Source: Tomocerus qinae (taxonomy: Eukaryota; Arthropoda; Collembola; Entomobryomorpha; Tomoceridae). From it: a DNA stretch of 64,000 nucleotides. This document shows, in pieces, positions 1 through 13,845 of this stretch. Numbering within the stretch: position 1 is the stretch's first letter; every line of letters begins with the position of its first letter. Location: the NCBI GenBank assembly GCA_020055645.1, contig CM034547.1:38667909-38731908 (forward strand). The letters are read 5' to 3'. Below the pieces are notes generated by a model. It saw only the letters and a list, made by a program, of their open reading frames with translations. It was not told the DNA's origin and made no database searches. The position numbers were made by a program, and so were the translations under genes.

Positions 1-3000
1 ATTACAAACAGATTGGACTTGACTACATCCACTTCCATCTTGCAAAGCATTGCAATTGCTAGCCTTATGAGAAAATAATTCTTCAGATAGAGTTCGACGG
101 GGAAACAATAATATCTTAACATTTACTACTTATCAAGCTGTCACATCACAGCGGCCTTTCTTTCCCGTCTCATTGTTATCATTAGGTGTACATCTAGCCA
201 GCCTCAGTCATTCGCAGTTATAAATACAAATAGAAAATAGAGAGCAAGCGATTAGCACCCAATTTATATTTTTTAATTTGTTACGGACTAAACTTGTAAG
301 ATTCAATTATGAATTCCTCCTACAAGAGACTCTTGGACACCTACACGACAACGACAAATTAATCTTTTATCTCTCAGTTGTAAATAGTTTGTAGGTTGTT
401 GTTGGCTCTTACGATTAGCTACATAGGACTCTTTAACACAGAGTGGTACTTATGTGCAGATAAGTGAATGGGAAAAGTAAGCTAAAGTAAGTAGAGTGTT
501 TACTGTCAGTCAAAAATAAGCCAAGCCTATCCTATACTCAAGATTTAATTTTTAAAACCAACAACTCAATAGATAAGAATGACGAACAATAAAGAGGCTT
601 CTCTATCTCGAACAGCACATATTTATTTGTTCTTCCTTTATTATCCATAATAAATATGTAGAAACAAAGGGAAACCTTTGTATGAATAATGTCTCAGGCA
701 TTTATTAAGTAATTAAGTTATTAGTATTCGTCACTCACTGCTAATCTCAGTCTACGTGCGTCTAGGCCTTTATTTATATTGGACCCACCTACTCACTTTT
801 TTATACAGTGATAACCTTAGAGCGATAGCCTTTTATACTCCTACCTACTCTTCTGCCAGAAGAACTAATGTATTTATCATTTATATAGAGATAGGACAAT
901 TCTCTAGTAAACATTTAATTCAACATGTACGTGGTCGGTCTATATATACTATTAAGGTTATATATTTATACTACTTTTGCTAATAGGATCGACATGACAT
1001 TTTTATAAGAGTCAAAGACATAAAGTGCTAAATAGTAGTAAGTAGTAGTAGATTGCTCCAAAAGGAAACCCACTTGAACAAGTGCCCGAAATGGTCTCAA
1101 TTTGAAAAGTATACAGTCTAAATGACACTTTCGAGTCCTTTTTCCTTTCCCGTAATTTCTTCATGGCAAGTAAACATTGAATTCTCCACGACACTTATTC
1201 TACTTACATGCCGACTCAGTTGTGTTGCATTCCATTTCATTGCAAAAAATACGCTGTCAAGTGAGCATACACTGTTATTTACTTTGGTTCGATGTCTTTG
1301 GCTCACACAGAGCTCACAATACATCAAAGTGTAAATTGGTTGGACGCGACGAGGTTTGGTAATACAATGTAAACAGAATACGCCATGGGCAATCGAAGTG
1401 TTGGGTTTCCAAAGTCTTGTCTTGCACACTACAGAAAGTGCCAAACCAATGCAAAGCCTTCAACAAAAACCAACTGTGGGTCTTCAACATGAAAATAATG
1501 CAAAACTCAACTCATGATCTTAAGTATCACCTCCTCCTACTAACATTAATATACATTTTTATTTACTGTATGAATTAATGTTTTTCCTCAGTAAATATTA
1601 CCTTACCGCTATATAAAACTTGATACTTAATTATATATCCAAAAGAAAAAGGGACACACAGCAATGCTTATACTTATATATCGTAGTAAATACCAACCTA
1701 GATGCCAAACCAAAAAGCATGCATACAAAATACAAACTAATCTTGACGTGTATAACTAGGTACATACATTATACTTACATGCCGATGTGTAAACAATTCA
1801 AAGGCAAGTCATGCATTGACACAGAACAGGCACGAGGAAATATCCAAGTCGACAATGCATTTTGACAGCTATTTCTACTCTCAACAGCTTTAGTTGTCAT
1901 TGTTTCGCAAACTGAAGGAAGCCAGTGAACCAGCCTCTTGTCATAATATCACTTTTCTTCTTGTCACATGCTCGATAACAATATTTAGGCTTTTGTCAAA
2001 AAGAAATAGAATACCACCTCCATATTTGTGCGTATAAAGTTTACTAATAAGATAAAAAAACAAGTAACATGTGAACATGAATCATATTGTAACTGTAATG
2101 TACTTCATATCATAAGCATCACTTTGGGAAATGAGAAAACGACAGTCTCGCAGTCGTTTCTGTATCCTCATCACTTTTCTAAGCTTTGTAATCCTGCATT
2201 CGCCTCCTTCTTTTCTATACCCTTCGTCTATTCATTAATTTTCTTTATTCACGGAGATACATTACACTTTTTCATACTTTTGGATTACACATGTTACTTT
2301 TTCAACATTGTTCTCTAAACATTAAACTCCAACGCAAAGTAATGTAACTTCCTATTATAATGTAATTTAATGCAAGAATCCCAAATGAAGGAAGCCAATG
2401 ATCTTCACTTGCTTTTCATGGTTTGCATTTTTCATTTTGGCTATTACATTTGCTCCTGTGTGTTGAATTTAAAAGGTATCAGATGTACAAGAAACGTATT
2501 CATCAACAGTGTATCTATACATGTATAACTTAGGTATATATTTATTGTGGTTACGTTTGGTTTGCCCCCCTCCGGCGAAACTTTTTTAAATTTTCTGTAG
2601 AAGAGAATTCTGTGACTTTTCCGAATCGTTGCGTCGCTTCGGATGTAACAAATATCAAAAGTTAGTACATGGGATAGAAGGACAAGACAGGAGCAATCTC
2701 ACTGGCTCGACTTGACAATAATCAACGAAGATGAGACGACATGAGACACCATAAAAAACGAAATTCCATTTCAGCCTAAACCATAAGCTCCAGCTGCATT
2801 ATAAGATTTACAGTGATACACGATGGGAAAAACTTACGAGCTTTTTTATACGAATCGTATTGACAATATAGCCTTCCGGCGTGCTTTTAAAGATTTTACG
2901 TGCTTTTCTCTCTCTTTCCAAGTTCTTTTTAAAAGATTGAATTAAATTCAAGCTGGCTGGCTGATACTTCGCTCTTTGAGTCTCTTTTGGTATATAAATA

Positions 3001-3536
3001 TTATATTATGCGTACACATCCATACGTAATAACTAAGGTTTGGGTATACACACTACACTATACAGTGAATAATGATTGTAAACCCCTTATTCACAGTAGC
3101 TCGTAAACCCGTAAATATACATTAGGGATATAGTACAGCAATTTTATCAGAGATAAGCAAGTTGTGCTTCCTCACATAGTAGAGTTACAGTTGCACTTCA
3201 AAAATGGGTTTCAAATTGAAATGTATCTAGAATCTATGCCCTAAATCGACTGGTGTATAATGCAGACTAAGCTAAGAGGGAAAAAGGGTAACAAATCTAA
3301 TTTTAATTGAATTTTATTTGGTTGGTTGGTTGATCTTGTACATTATTAGCATTTCCCCTGTCTCGCCAATTCACTTAGTCAACTCACCCTTTCGGAATAA
3401 ATAAAACGTCGAAAGATATGAGATGAGAGAGCAAGGAAGTGTTCATGTTTCAGTAGAAAGTAAACTAAAGAGAAATCCCCGACATCAGAGGAGAAGCACA
3501 AAGGGCAAAATTGAAAAAAGACAGGGGCGAAATTAC
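1..3536 (-). other. First coding intron of the Flamingo-like gene (partial)
   Basis: The donor of the cadherin exon lies at 3536/3535 on the minus strand (CAG|GTAATT), so everything to the left edge is intron. No further cadherin, EGF or laminin-G coding is visible on the minus strand here. The open frames of 60-108 codons have no recognisable family signature. The composition is AT-rich with scattered TA-rich microsatellite-like runs. Confidence 0.6.
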
Positions 3537-5111
3537 CTGGAGTGTGCCGGTTCCAGTACGTGGAGGAATTCCCGAGTCTGTAGCTACGATGCGAAAGTAA
3601 TGCACATCCATTTTTTCCCTATCGAGTTTCTCAATAGTGGAAATAATCCCGGATTTTGAATCCAGTGAGAAGAATTGCTGAGATCTAGCATCCAGCAGAG
3701 ATGTCATGGAGTAGCTTAGCGGAGAATTTTCCGGATCTGTGGCTGCGATAGTGGTCACAGTGATCCCAGCCGGTTGTTCTTCCGGCACGGATGCGATATA
3801 CAGACTTTGTTCAAAGTAAGGAGGCTGGTTACGCATTTCTCTACGCATTCGGTGAATCGGATGAAATTCCAAGAGATTATGATGAGCGGAATGAGAGGAA
3901 GTGAATCCTGTAGGGCCTCCTCCGCCGCCCCCACCTCGTGAGCGATGAACAATAAAATGAACCATTTGATCCCAGGACATGATTTTTTCTGGGAGAGCCG
4001 TGGACACAGGGCAACTCAAGTGGAGCACAATTTCCGTAGAGTGGAATGATTCAAAGAGACACCAATCATTCTTGAGAACGATATCTCCAGTCGAGGGTTG
4101 AACTATGAAAAAATGCTCACCCGAAACGACGGAACCTTTGATATGGCATTGAAAACGAACACTAGCCGGCAGAAAATTAAAAATATTGGCAATTTGTTCG
4201 GATGATTGGAAACAATTAGAATCGTCCAGTGGAAGAGACACGTAAATGTCATCCACTGATCGTGCAAGATGTAAAATATCGTCATCCTCATTATTCTTAC
4301 TAATACTACTGGAGGTTTTCTCCTGAGGAAGATTTGGTTCTTTTCCGTTTGTATTTCTGTGTTGTACTGATTTGTGTTGATGATTGGTAATCGGCGACGG
4401 CGAACACTCTTCGGAAGGTTTGATGATGATTGTGATAGGGAAGGAAATATAGTCGTAGTGAGAGCACTGGACAAAATAAGGACTGGACGAACTGCTACCA
4501 CCACTACTACTGGAACTTAAACCACTTGTAGTAACATTAAAACTAGAAACATCAGCAGATAATAATCTGCTTCGTGAATTATGATTAGGACTAAAGGTGT
4601 CCACGTCTTCATTCTCCTCATTTTCATCCTCGCTCTCTAATTGTTTTTTCCACCTCGGCTGTGAAATGATATCGATGTAGACGAAGAAAGACCGAGGATA
4701 CAAGTTGACCGTATGACACGAAGCCAAAGGTTTTTTCAGTCTCAACTGACCATCGCTATCTAGATGAACAAGTTTGTGGACCCAGGACTGGGTTTTGTAG
4801 TGCGAGATCCGATACAAGTATTCTGGAGAAAGATTCTCTCGTCTGGAGGATGAACTGGGGCCACTTCCACGCTCACCTGATTCTTCTTGATTTGAATGGA
4901 TATTTGTGGATGAGCATGGGTGCTCGGCGATGTTTATCTGAGCATCGAACAGAATCCATCCTTCTGGTTTGTTTTGGTCTGTCACCACCACAAATGCGGA
5001 ACACGATGACCAAAAAATGCAAATTACAAAGTGGAGCACTAATAACAATTTTAATCTGAAGGAGATCCCTCCTCCGCGAAATTCTCTCGTTCTCCTTGTT
5101 CCACACAACAT
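3537..5111 (-). CDS. stan: Starry night/Flamingo (CELSR) seven-pass cadherin, first coding exon, partial gene
   Basis: This exon encodes 525 residues and ends in phase 0 at CAG|GTAATT. The frame extends 30 nt further upstream but only through a GTG, so the first ATG at 5111 is the chosen start. Residues 20-39 form a hydrophobic signal sequence (LKLLLVLHFVICIFWSSCSA). Then comes a low-complexity region with acidic, Ser-rich and Gly runs, and a basic RMRR tetrapeptide at about 421-424, possibly a furin-type site. Residues 428-525 are a cadherin repeat: NQPPYFEQ, ATDPE, LDARSQQFFSLD, KLDREKMDVHYFRIVATDSG. The arrangement 'L-x-SRS-x-xLFS-D' followed by 'LDRExM-x-xHY' is typical of repeat 1 of CELSR/Flamingo rather than of Fat or Dachsous. 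Family proteins act in planar cell polarity and axon/dendrite guidance as homophilic adhesion GPCRs. The remaining cadherin, EGF, laminin-G, GPS and 7TM exons must lie beyond the left edge. Confidence 0.85.
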
Positions 5112-7429
5112 GATCCTTCTCTCATTCACCAAACTAAACACTCACACACAATTCTCTAATTCACTCCAATGCAATTAATCACATTGTGCTTAATGAAATT
5201 ATTCTCACTCACAGAAGAAACATAATTAATTCCGTTATAGCTCTCCGATGTCCTTTTACATAGTTGACACAAAGAAAACACGTAGAAACACGTCTGTATC
5301 AGCGTATGAACTGCCGGCGACTTTATTCCCACTTGTCAAGACTTAATACGAACTACATAATACAAGTCAAAGAATTCACAAATGTCCCACTATGCCTAGT
5401 CCAGTATAAAGTAGAAGCGTCAAATCAAGTCAAGCGTCTCGTTTGTTCGTGCTTTGTATTTTCGCATGAGATTAATTTCTTGATTTGGCTGCTGGACTGA
5501 ACTGGAAGAGCTAGTCAGTTGGATTGCTTAATGTTGACTGGCTCTTCTAGCTTATCCTGACATGAGTGAATTCAGGAGCCATGTAAATAGCAATCAACCG
5601 ACTTGACTCGAAGAGTTTTCAACAAGGACTGGTCAATAAACCGTGGGAATAGGCCCTCCGGCTCGGGAGGTAGTCATGCAACCGTGAGCGCCTACCTTCA
5701 CCTTATACACAAACTCTTTTCCCCGTCATCATATCCCCCCGCTATCCATTTTACTGCCTCCAACCTCCTCCCCATCATACCACTTTTCTACACAGAATAC
5801 TACAACAGGACTTACTTACAATTACATAGACACAATATTACGTTACGTTACATTAGCAAACTCACCTGTACTGTCTTTTTATTCCATTACTTACAAATAC
5901 ATACGTATAAGTAGTCCTGCTTGCTAGACGTTATATATTTTGCAAGTGAGTAATAGAAATACTATTGCACCGAGCTTACTAGTGCACATTTTCGGCTCCC
6001 TGTCCAGCCTATATCTCTGTCGCATGTTTCATTGCACGCAGACTGTTACCGACACAAACTCTATTTTCTCGCATACTTAAATATGCATTCCTAGTAATAG
6101 TAAAATAGTACTACTCGTCTATCTAGTTTAGACATTTTTCGTTCCTCTCACTCGCTATACTCATGCATTCCCGATCTAAAACAGCCTAAATATGTACAGG
6201 CACTCTGTTACATTTTATGCTGCACTTGTGTACATTACTTTGCCTGCTGTGAGAGGGTATGTCTATATTCCTGAATGTATTTTCTGTAGAAATGATTGTG
6301 AGTCTTTTCTACTTGTCCATTACGTAAGTTACAAAGCCAAGTTTTTCGTTCGGCCCCTTAGATCATCATCATTGTATATATACTCTGTAAAATGCACCTA
6401 GATGCAAAGGTGTGCTGCTGGAAACAAACCTTTTGTACAGAAGTAAGTAACACACTATAATAAGCAGAATAAAGAGACGAGAAACGAACTTTTATTTCAC
6501 CTGAGGCGATCTCTCTTCCTCTAACAACTCACGCTAACTTTTCTACACAACGTGATATCTGTACTATAGATATTCTATTTTGTATAGATATAAGATACCA
6601 AAACCAAATACATAAATATTGCATTTGGTAGACAAGATGTATTTAGTTCAGGTGTGTCTACCTTATAGTGTCATGTAGTCATGTCAGTTGGCTTGGCTTC
6701 ACTTTATAAGTCTGTGTACTTAGACTTAGGCTTAAAAGCACTTCGCCATGCCTTACCTACTTCTTTATTTTGGCTTTGTCTCGACTAATACGGATTGGGA
6801 GTCATATTGAGACTTGTTTTTTCACCTGTAATTACTCACAACATCCTCTCCAAAGGATTATCCTCTGTGATCTTATACTATCTGTCTTCCTTGCAATGAA
6901 CTGCATCCACCTGCCCCAAAATAACATTCCCCTTCTCTCTTCTCCATCTTTCCAAGATTAGTTTTTAGAATAAGTGGGCAAAGAAGGCAAGTAATGTAGC
7001 CTACCCTACTAAACAATGAGGTAAGACCCAACAAAGCACATTTATCTTCTCTTCTCAACACCATTGCATTAGTCCAAGCTCCGCTTACACTAGATAATAC
7101 GTGAAAGCTCTATTGTATTGAGCACAACAGACAATTTGACTGTTTACAAATGCATTGCGGTTATTGTTCAGGCTCACATCCTAAATCCTATCATCACAAG
7201 AAACTCCTACCCGTAATCTTACTAGCACTAAGGTGCCATATTATATGTACTAACTCAAGAAAAGGTACTCATTATAGCTAACCGCAGTAAATAATCTACC
7301 AAGTCAAAAAATGAAACTTACATAAGATTATTGGGTTATGCTACATCTACTACTATAATACATAATAAATATAGATTAACGGCTAACATACCTTCGTTGT
7401 AGCGTTCGAATTATGTTGTACCTATATAC

Positions 7430-7473
7430 CAACTTGTTATAGCATAGTAGTCAACTTGTTATAGCATAGTAGT
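7430..7473 (+). repeat. Tandem duplication of a 22-bp unit
   Basis: Two adjacent identical copies of CAACTTGTTATAGCATAGTAGT occur at 7430-7451 and 7452-7473. This is a simple tandem duplication in non-coding DNA with no sign of function. Confidence 0.85.
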
Positions 7474-10400
7474 ACTAGTGGCTATCACCAATAAATGAAA
7501 AGGCAATGAAATCTGGAATTATCTTTAGATGTGCCACAACAACGTACTCACTTATTACGATTGCTTTGTCTGCAGAAGTCACCTCAGAAGAGAGAGTGGA
7601 AAGAATGTGACAGAAAATGGACAAGAAAAGTAGTTAGTATTGTAATTGAAACTTCTCCGTTTATCTCTTCCACTTGTTTTGGAAGGAGAGGCTGGAGAGA
7701 GAGGAGCAACAGCAGTGGAAGTCGTCAGGAGAGTCGGGAGATAAAACTGGAAGTCTATTGAATTCACCGCAGGAGACAAGAGAATCACTATTAGTATGAT
7801 GAAACAGTAATGTTAATAGAGTAGACAAGCCTAGCTGACTAAATTCATCCCTGCCCTGCCCTCCTCTCTATTAACAATGATATGTTTTATGTATGTAATT
7901 TAGTATAGCATAAGACAAACAAGTTGCGACTACAAGTAAAGACAGATTGTTCAATGCCACGGCCACTCTGCTATAAACACACACTCCCTATAACAATCTA
8001 CGCTTCTTTCTCTACAAGTGAACAACTGCCTGCACCGAGAATCACATGTAGAGATGTTTACTGCCAACTGCACACTGCATTTTTATGCAACTCCCAATCC
8101 CAATGCATATGAAGGGAAGACAAGATCTCATCTCAACTCCAGTCAGCCAGATTCCAGCAAGACTCCAGCCAGCAGCCACACGAACAACACTGGAGAAACG
8201 AGCGATCCGAATAACACACAAACACAGACTGACTCGGCTACCCAAATGAGACGACTCTCCTCTTCACTCACAGATACAATAGAAGCCGGCAATCACTACT
8301 CACACAGAGTCCCGTGCGTGTACGTACAAAGTGTCGTCTCTGGCGAATTGTCTCTTCTGCACATCATCTATTCTACAGCCACTATCTATCTGATGTCTAC
8401 AAATGACTCGGAGAGTCTGGAATTGAAGGAACGACACTCTTTCTTCTAGCTTCCGTCCTACACATCAAACATATGCAACAAAATACGCACTTTTCCCACC
8501 CTAAGAACAAACATACGCTTATCTTTCACTACACTCACACTACAAGTTTACCTATTTCTACTTCATTATTAAATAGAACGTAGTAAATACAAAGAGACAA
8601 TATTAGAGTCTTTTAGATAGTAGCACTGAATTGTGAAATAAAGTATAGAATAGTAAAATCTCATTCTAAAAGCAGCAGACCACATCACAATGGAACACTC
8701 TACTATATTAGTTCATTCGACAGAGAAACTCAATATCATTATAGAATAATACAATACAAGGTATTCTATCTAGATATTAGATAGGATAGGTATAGGTGAA
8801 AAGACATTAGGTAGGAGGGAAAGCAGCAGCATCAGATCCTGAGTATTTAGGTGAGTAATCAAAAGGGAGATGTGTATGTTGTATTAGTACAACTGTATCA
8901 AAGTATGAAGTGAGGAGGGAGACTGCTATCACATCCCAGCTAACCCGTACTCATCTTTGAGCGGAACTAACTGACAAGAAGGAAGAGAAGACATGGATAA
9001 TGTATGTATGTAGTATCTGATATCCGTCTACTCCGCTCTTTCGGATGATATGAACTCATGCTTCATCCTATTTACAATCCCTTTCCGACCGGCTTCATGT
9101 TTTTGGGGGTAGAAAGCTCTTTTCCGTGCTACCCCACGTGCCCCTCCGGAGACGTTCCTGAACGAAACTGCTTTGAAGCACCTCCATCAACCCTGCGTTA
9201 TATATTATGTGCAATACAATAGGAAACACTATTCCCTCTGTGTTGTGTGTAAGGTACATGCATTATTAGAGCAAAAGCTAAGCTAGGAGAATAAAGCCGG
9301 AGCAAATTGAAGCAGTATACGCAGTAGGAAGAACATCCCCCATTTAGCAGGCATGTTCATAGTTTCCTTATTTTTAAAGATTTTCCCTGTTATTTGCTGG
9401 CTTTGCTTACTTTATAATATTACTTATCTGGCAGGGGAGGCATTCAAAAGCAAATTCAAGCAAAACTTTTGGAATATGGTAGTACACAAGAAGTGCCTAC
9501 CAAGTAATCTATTACGTAATGCTCTAGTATCAAACAAGGTAAGTAAGTGCACTCCATTCAAACTACCCATACTTGAGCCCGTACTGTTCGTTATGCATAG
9601 TACATGTAGTTGCATGTGTTGAGATCGTTGTTGCATGCCGGTCTGCAAAACCAAGACTTGATTTTGTTATGATGCAGCCTTATACTCCATATTTGTAGTT
9701 AGGTATTTTAGAAAAAGAAGTACTAAGTTTGGTACAATGTGGACTGTGCTTTGTTGTGTTGTGTTAGAAAATGCATTAGGAGGCAACAGAGTAGAGTAAT
9801 GTAATGTACATTAGGTATTGGCCTGTTCCTGGGCTAAATTCAAAGCATTCCCGTAACATTACCTCGCCTCGCCCTCCTCAGAAACACAAGTCTCCTCATT
9901 TCTCCAGTGTAAAGTTCTCGGAAAGCTCGCATCGATCCGTCAAGGATGATTCATCCAGTTCTCTCCCCCTCTTTTCGTCTTCTTAGCATTTACCACCACC
10001 AACCACTCACTTCACTCTACTCTGCCACCAACCACCGAATCCAACTACCAGTGAATTGCATACCTACTCTTATGACAATACAAACCTACGTATGCAACTA
10101 CTACCCGGGTATTCTGCATGCTCAGGCTCCAACTGTAAGTGTAAAGCAGCCAAGTAACGAACTGAGCGAAATGGGAATTCTTCATCGTCGTGCAGTCCGA
10201 ATCAACGTATTAAAAGAGAAAAGTGGAGGAAACTGGTGCGGTGGACTTGCATGGCATGACAATGCTAACAGTTGAACTGTTCACTCCGCCGGTTTTATCT
10301 CGTCTCCAGTCAAACTGCAAAACTTGTGACTTGCGACTTGTATGCTAGAGGAGTGTCTCCATCCACTTAAGAGTGTTGCTAGAGTTGTAAACGTATCTAA

Positions 10401-12609
10401 ATCACCACTCGTACACTGGTACCTAATCATATAATGCACCGATGCTAGGCAATGCACTCCATTTACATTCACAATCCGGCGAAAATGAGAAAAGTAGAGG
10501 ATTTATATGGCAAATGTGACCAACAACCCCAACAACCCCATCCTACACATGACACAACCAAGTAGACACGAATGGACAGTTCATTTCACAACCCGAACAA
10601 CTCGCTTTCCCTGTTAATACAATTTCCGAATTTACTGAAACGTAAATGGGGAGAATGATCTCGTTTCTATACCAAGTAAAAAGGGCTTATAGGAGAGGCA
10701 TTGGGAAATGGTCAAGTTTAGATATGGTCAAAGTGGAATGGTTACATTATAACAGATTCCTAGTTGAAGTTAGATATCTCACAGGATCCTCCTTTTTATT
10801 TCACCTACTACTATAACGGAATGAGACGGAAGATACAATAAGGTTCATAAAACCAATTGCTTTTGCTATAGGTTATTGTTAGCTTCATCGGTTTCTATTG
10901 TTGATACACGACTGTACATTCTGCAATGTAGTTCTGCTATAGAGAGCGTTTTATGTAGGAAATAGGAGAGTCAACTAGCGAAAAGAGATGTTTGTTAAGG
11001 TAAGGCATAATGGGCACTACAAGGGCACAAAGCTATTGAACTTCTGCAGTGCTATTGCATAATCAAGAGAAAATGAAAGGGAAATGTATTGAGGCAAGGA
11101 AATTGTATAGTTTTATGTAGTTGCAGAGTATCCACGAGGGAATAGGAACATCTGCGCTGAATAAACTGCCAAAATCCACACACAGTTTCGCCCTTTTATG
11201 TGACAAGACGGGGATGAGGAAGAGACAGAAGACCACACCGCACTCACTCAACTGAAATATACTGCACCACAGTGGAGTGCCTTTAACTAAGTTTACCAAG
11301 ACCGAACTGCAACACACCATGAAGCGTTGATTTATAAAGATCTACCTTGTCACACACATCTCTTTTCCTACTCTGCACAATTTAGGGTTTCCCTTACACC
11401 TATATACTTACATCTATGCAGCAAATACTGTTCATATGTAATATTTACCTATCGACTGTTGTTGATTTTTCAGATGCAAGCAGAAAGACAAAATAGTAAT
11501 GAAAGCCTCTCTGGTGATTGAATAAAAATGAAGTTATGTGTTCCTGGGGCAAACAAAAACTTCCTTTTCAACTGCTATTGCAATCTTATAATGTACAGTA
11601 CATGTACAAATGAAACTACCTCTCTCTCTCCTCACCAGTTAACAAAATATATTTAGGATCCACACCAAATTACTGCTAATTAACTGTGTGATTATGACTT
11701 TCCTACTGACATTACTGCTACAGAAAATTCCCAACCATTCTTTACGAGGAGTCTCACATTTACCTGGCGTACGACATAATGTACCCGATTTCCACTTCTA
11801 ACATCCCAGTTTATCTTACCACCCTCCTTTATCTTCATTGATGCATGCAGGCTTTTGTTCTGAGAATCTATTAACTTTTTACAATTAGCAGATAATTTGG
11901 TTAAAATAAAGTAGTTCAACGAAGTGGGCTTGACAAGCACTTTCTATACTTCTATCACGTATTGACATCAAAGCACAAACTTCTGTAATTCTCTAAGTCA
12001 TTTTTCCCATTTTACGTTACTGATTGAATTTTCAATTTACAAAAATCATTCAAAAATTTCATCACAGTTAAGTTTAGACCTAAGCAAGAGGAAAGGAGAA
12101 ATTGAGGAAAACAAGCGATAAGCAAATTGGATCAACAGCAGAAATAAATCACTACCAGGGTCACTATAAGCTTTGCCTGTACATCGTATAGCTATGTATT
12201 CACAATTGTAATGGTGGTTGTCGCAGTCGCAAGAATATGAATTTGAAAAACCAAATCACGCAAACAGCTCGGTATATTCAGAATGAGGTTCTAATTCATG
12301 GTTTTGATGATGATATGGTAATCTGAATTGGGAAAAAACAAGCACTAAATTACTTTGCAAAGACTCCTTTGACATTGGTAGAAAGAAAGCTTTCTCTTAA
12401 TAAGAATGCAACGAAAGTTAGGAGAAATATGCTATAGAGCTATACTAGAGTATATGGGTAGCTAACCTTGCAATTCCTAATGTATAAAAATTTATCCAAT
12501 ATCCATATCTAATACAATAAATTACACACTAATGCCCATCTGATACCATACAGAAATTCATTTCCATTTTGTCAAACCAAATTGTCAACCCTATGACTAT
12601 GACTTATTA

Positions 12610-12650
12610 CCTTAACCCACCTTAACCTATCTTAACCACCCTACCTAACC
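12610..12650 (+). repeat. Degenerate CCTTAACC-type tandem repeat
   Basis: Four to five imperfect copies of C(C/T)TTAACC, ending in CCTAACC, lie within 41 bp. It resembles, but is not, the arthropod CCTAA telomere repeat. It is too short and degenerate to call telomeric. Confidence 0.4.
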
Positions 12651-13007
12651 AAACCATGTAAAGTTCTGTTGAAAAAAGGTGTTGACAACTTAAAAATTCC
12701 CTAATACATGTGAACAGGAATAGGTAAAGAAAATCTGCCTTTGTAACGTGATTGACTGATTTTGATGATGTTTTTTAGTAAGAACGGTTCCACTTCGCAA
12801 CCAGATATTGGAATAACTATTTAAGATATTGAAAATTACAATTGTTTACTCAATCGAAGGGTCACGAATAAATGTAGTTTAATGGAAAATATTTGGCATT
12901 GGAGAAAGAAGTACACCTTAGAACTCCTTTAGATGTCATTTAGGAGTAATTCCCTCACCTGGACAGAGCATCATCACAAAAATCACAATAAATAAATAAA
13001 TATAGTA

Positions 13008-13608
13008 TTACCTATCAAGGGCGTATCTAGAAATTGAATCAAGGGGGTGCTAATTTCTAAAGTGGGTACTGCATAATTCAAACAAATTAGAACGCCACAA
13101 TATATTGCCAAAAATACGACATTATCGCGCGAAGCGCGAAAAAATTTATGAATTTCAACAATCTTCTTTTATAAAAAATCCACTTTCGAGATTTAGGGGG
13201 AGTGGGTGCAGAACCCCTTCTAAATACGTGATTTAATTGTCATTATCCACTCAGTTCGGCAGATTTAATTTTAAGTGTTTTAAACAGAAAACCTCATTTC
13301 ATAAATGGCCAATTAAATTGGTCGATGCATTTCCTTTTGTATCCAAGATAATCTCAAATCCTAAAAAGGTTCAATATAGGAAAAAAGGATTCGAAAATGG
13401 TCGAACATCTTCGAAAGCGCTCGAACAATTTGAAAGTGCTCGAACATAATATTCGTAAATGCTCAAACGGATTCGAAAATGCTCGAAAATAAGATTCATT
13501 AATGCAATTGTGGCTTACGAAATCAAAAATATGTTCCTCACAATTTGGAGTTTAGAGGGGGTGCTTAAGCACCCTAGCACCCCCCCTAAATACGTCCTTG
13601 TTACCTAT
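13008..13608. mobile_element. hAT-like non-autonomous DNA transposon with 8-bp target duplication
   Basis: The element spans 13016-13600 (585 bp). It starts CAAGGGCGTATCTAG and ends, on the opposite strand, CAAGGACGTATTTAG, so the termini are inverted repeats with two mismatches over 15 bp. It is flanked by a perfect 8-bp direct repeat TTACCTAT at 13008-13015 and 13601-13608. An 8-bp duplication is characteristic of hAT elements among a few other superfamilies; the superfamily assignment is inference. The interior has no transposase. It contains a GCGCGAAGCGC palindrome near 13129, a roughly 20-bp minisatellite, and a subterminal palindrome GGGTGCTTAAGCACCC at about 13560. The open frame at 13237-13449 is formed by the internal minisatellite and is not a gene. 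Confidence 0.8.
13390..13490 (+). repeat. 20-22-bp minisatellite inside the hAT-like element
   Basis: Five diverged units of about TTCGAAAATGCTCGAACA begin near 13390, 13410, 13430, 13452 and 13472. Internal tandem repeats of this kind are common in non-autonomous hAT elements. Confidence 0.75.
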
Positions 13609-13845
13609 GTCACATATATTTGTGTAACTGTGTAAGTATGAAGTATGTCTCTATGTTCTATGTCATGGCTTTTTGTTGAAATCCTCAATCCCGTGTCTAA
13701 GTAATGCATATTATGCAAATCAATGAAGTCCACTACGAGTTAACACTAATTAATTAATTAACACTACAGGTTATTTAAGATTAAACGTTTTCAAATTCAG
13801 CAACAGTACTGGTGGCCTAGTTCTATATAAAAGTATTTATTTCAA

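Noticed and set aside
1118-1444. 108-codon minus-strand frame in the Flamingo-like intron
   Set aside because: It does not resemble cadherin, EGF or laminin-G sequence and starts at a non-ATG codon.
5112-5141. Upstream extension of the Flamingo-like frame by ten codons
   Set aside because: It opens with GTG, not ATG; the first ATG is at 5111 and directly precedes the signal sequence.
8018-8449. 143-codon plus-strand open frame
   Set aside because: It begins at GTG, is Ser/Thr/Asn-rich, has no recognisable domain and no splice-supported continuation.
12610-12650. Interstitial telomere array
   Set aside because: The units are degenerate CCTTAACC, not the arthropod TTAGG repeat, and only about 40 bp long.
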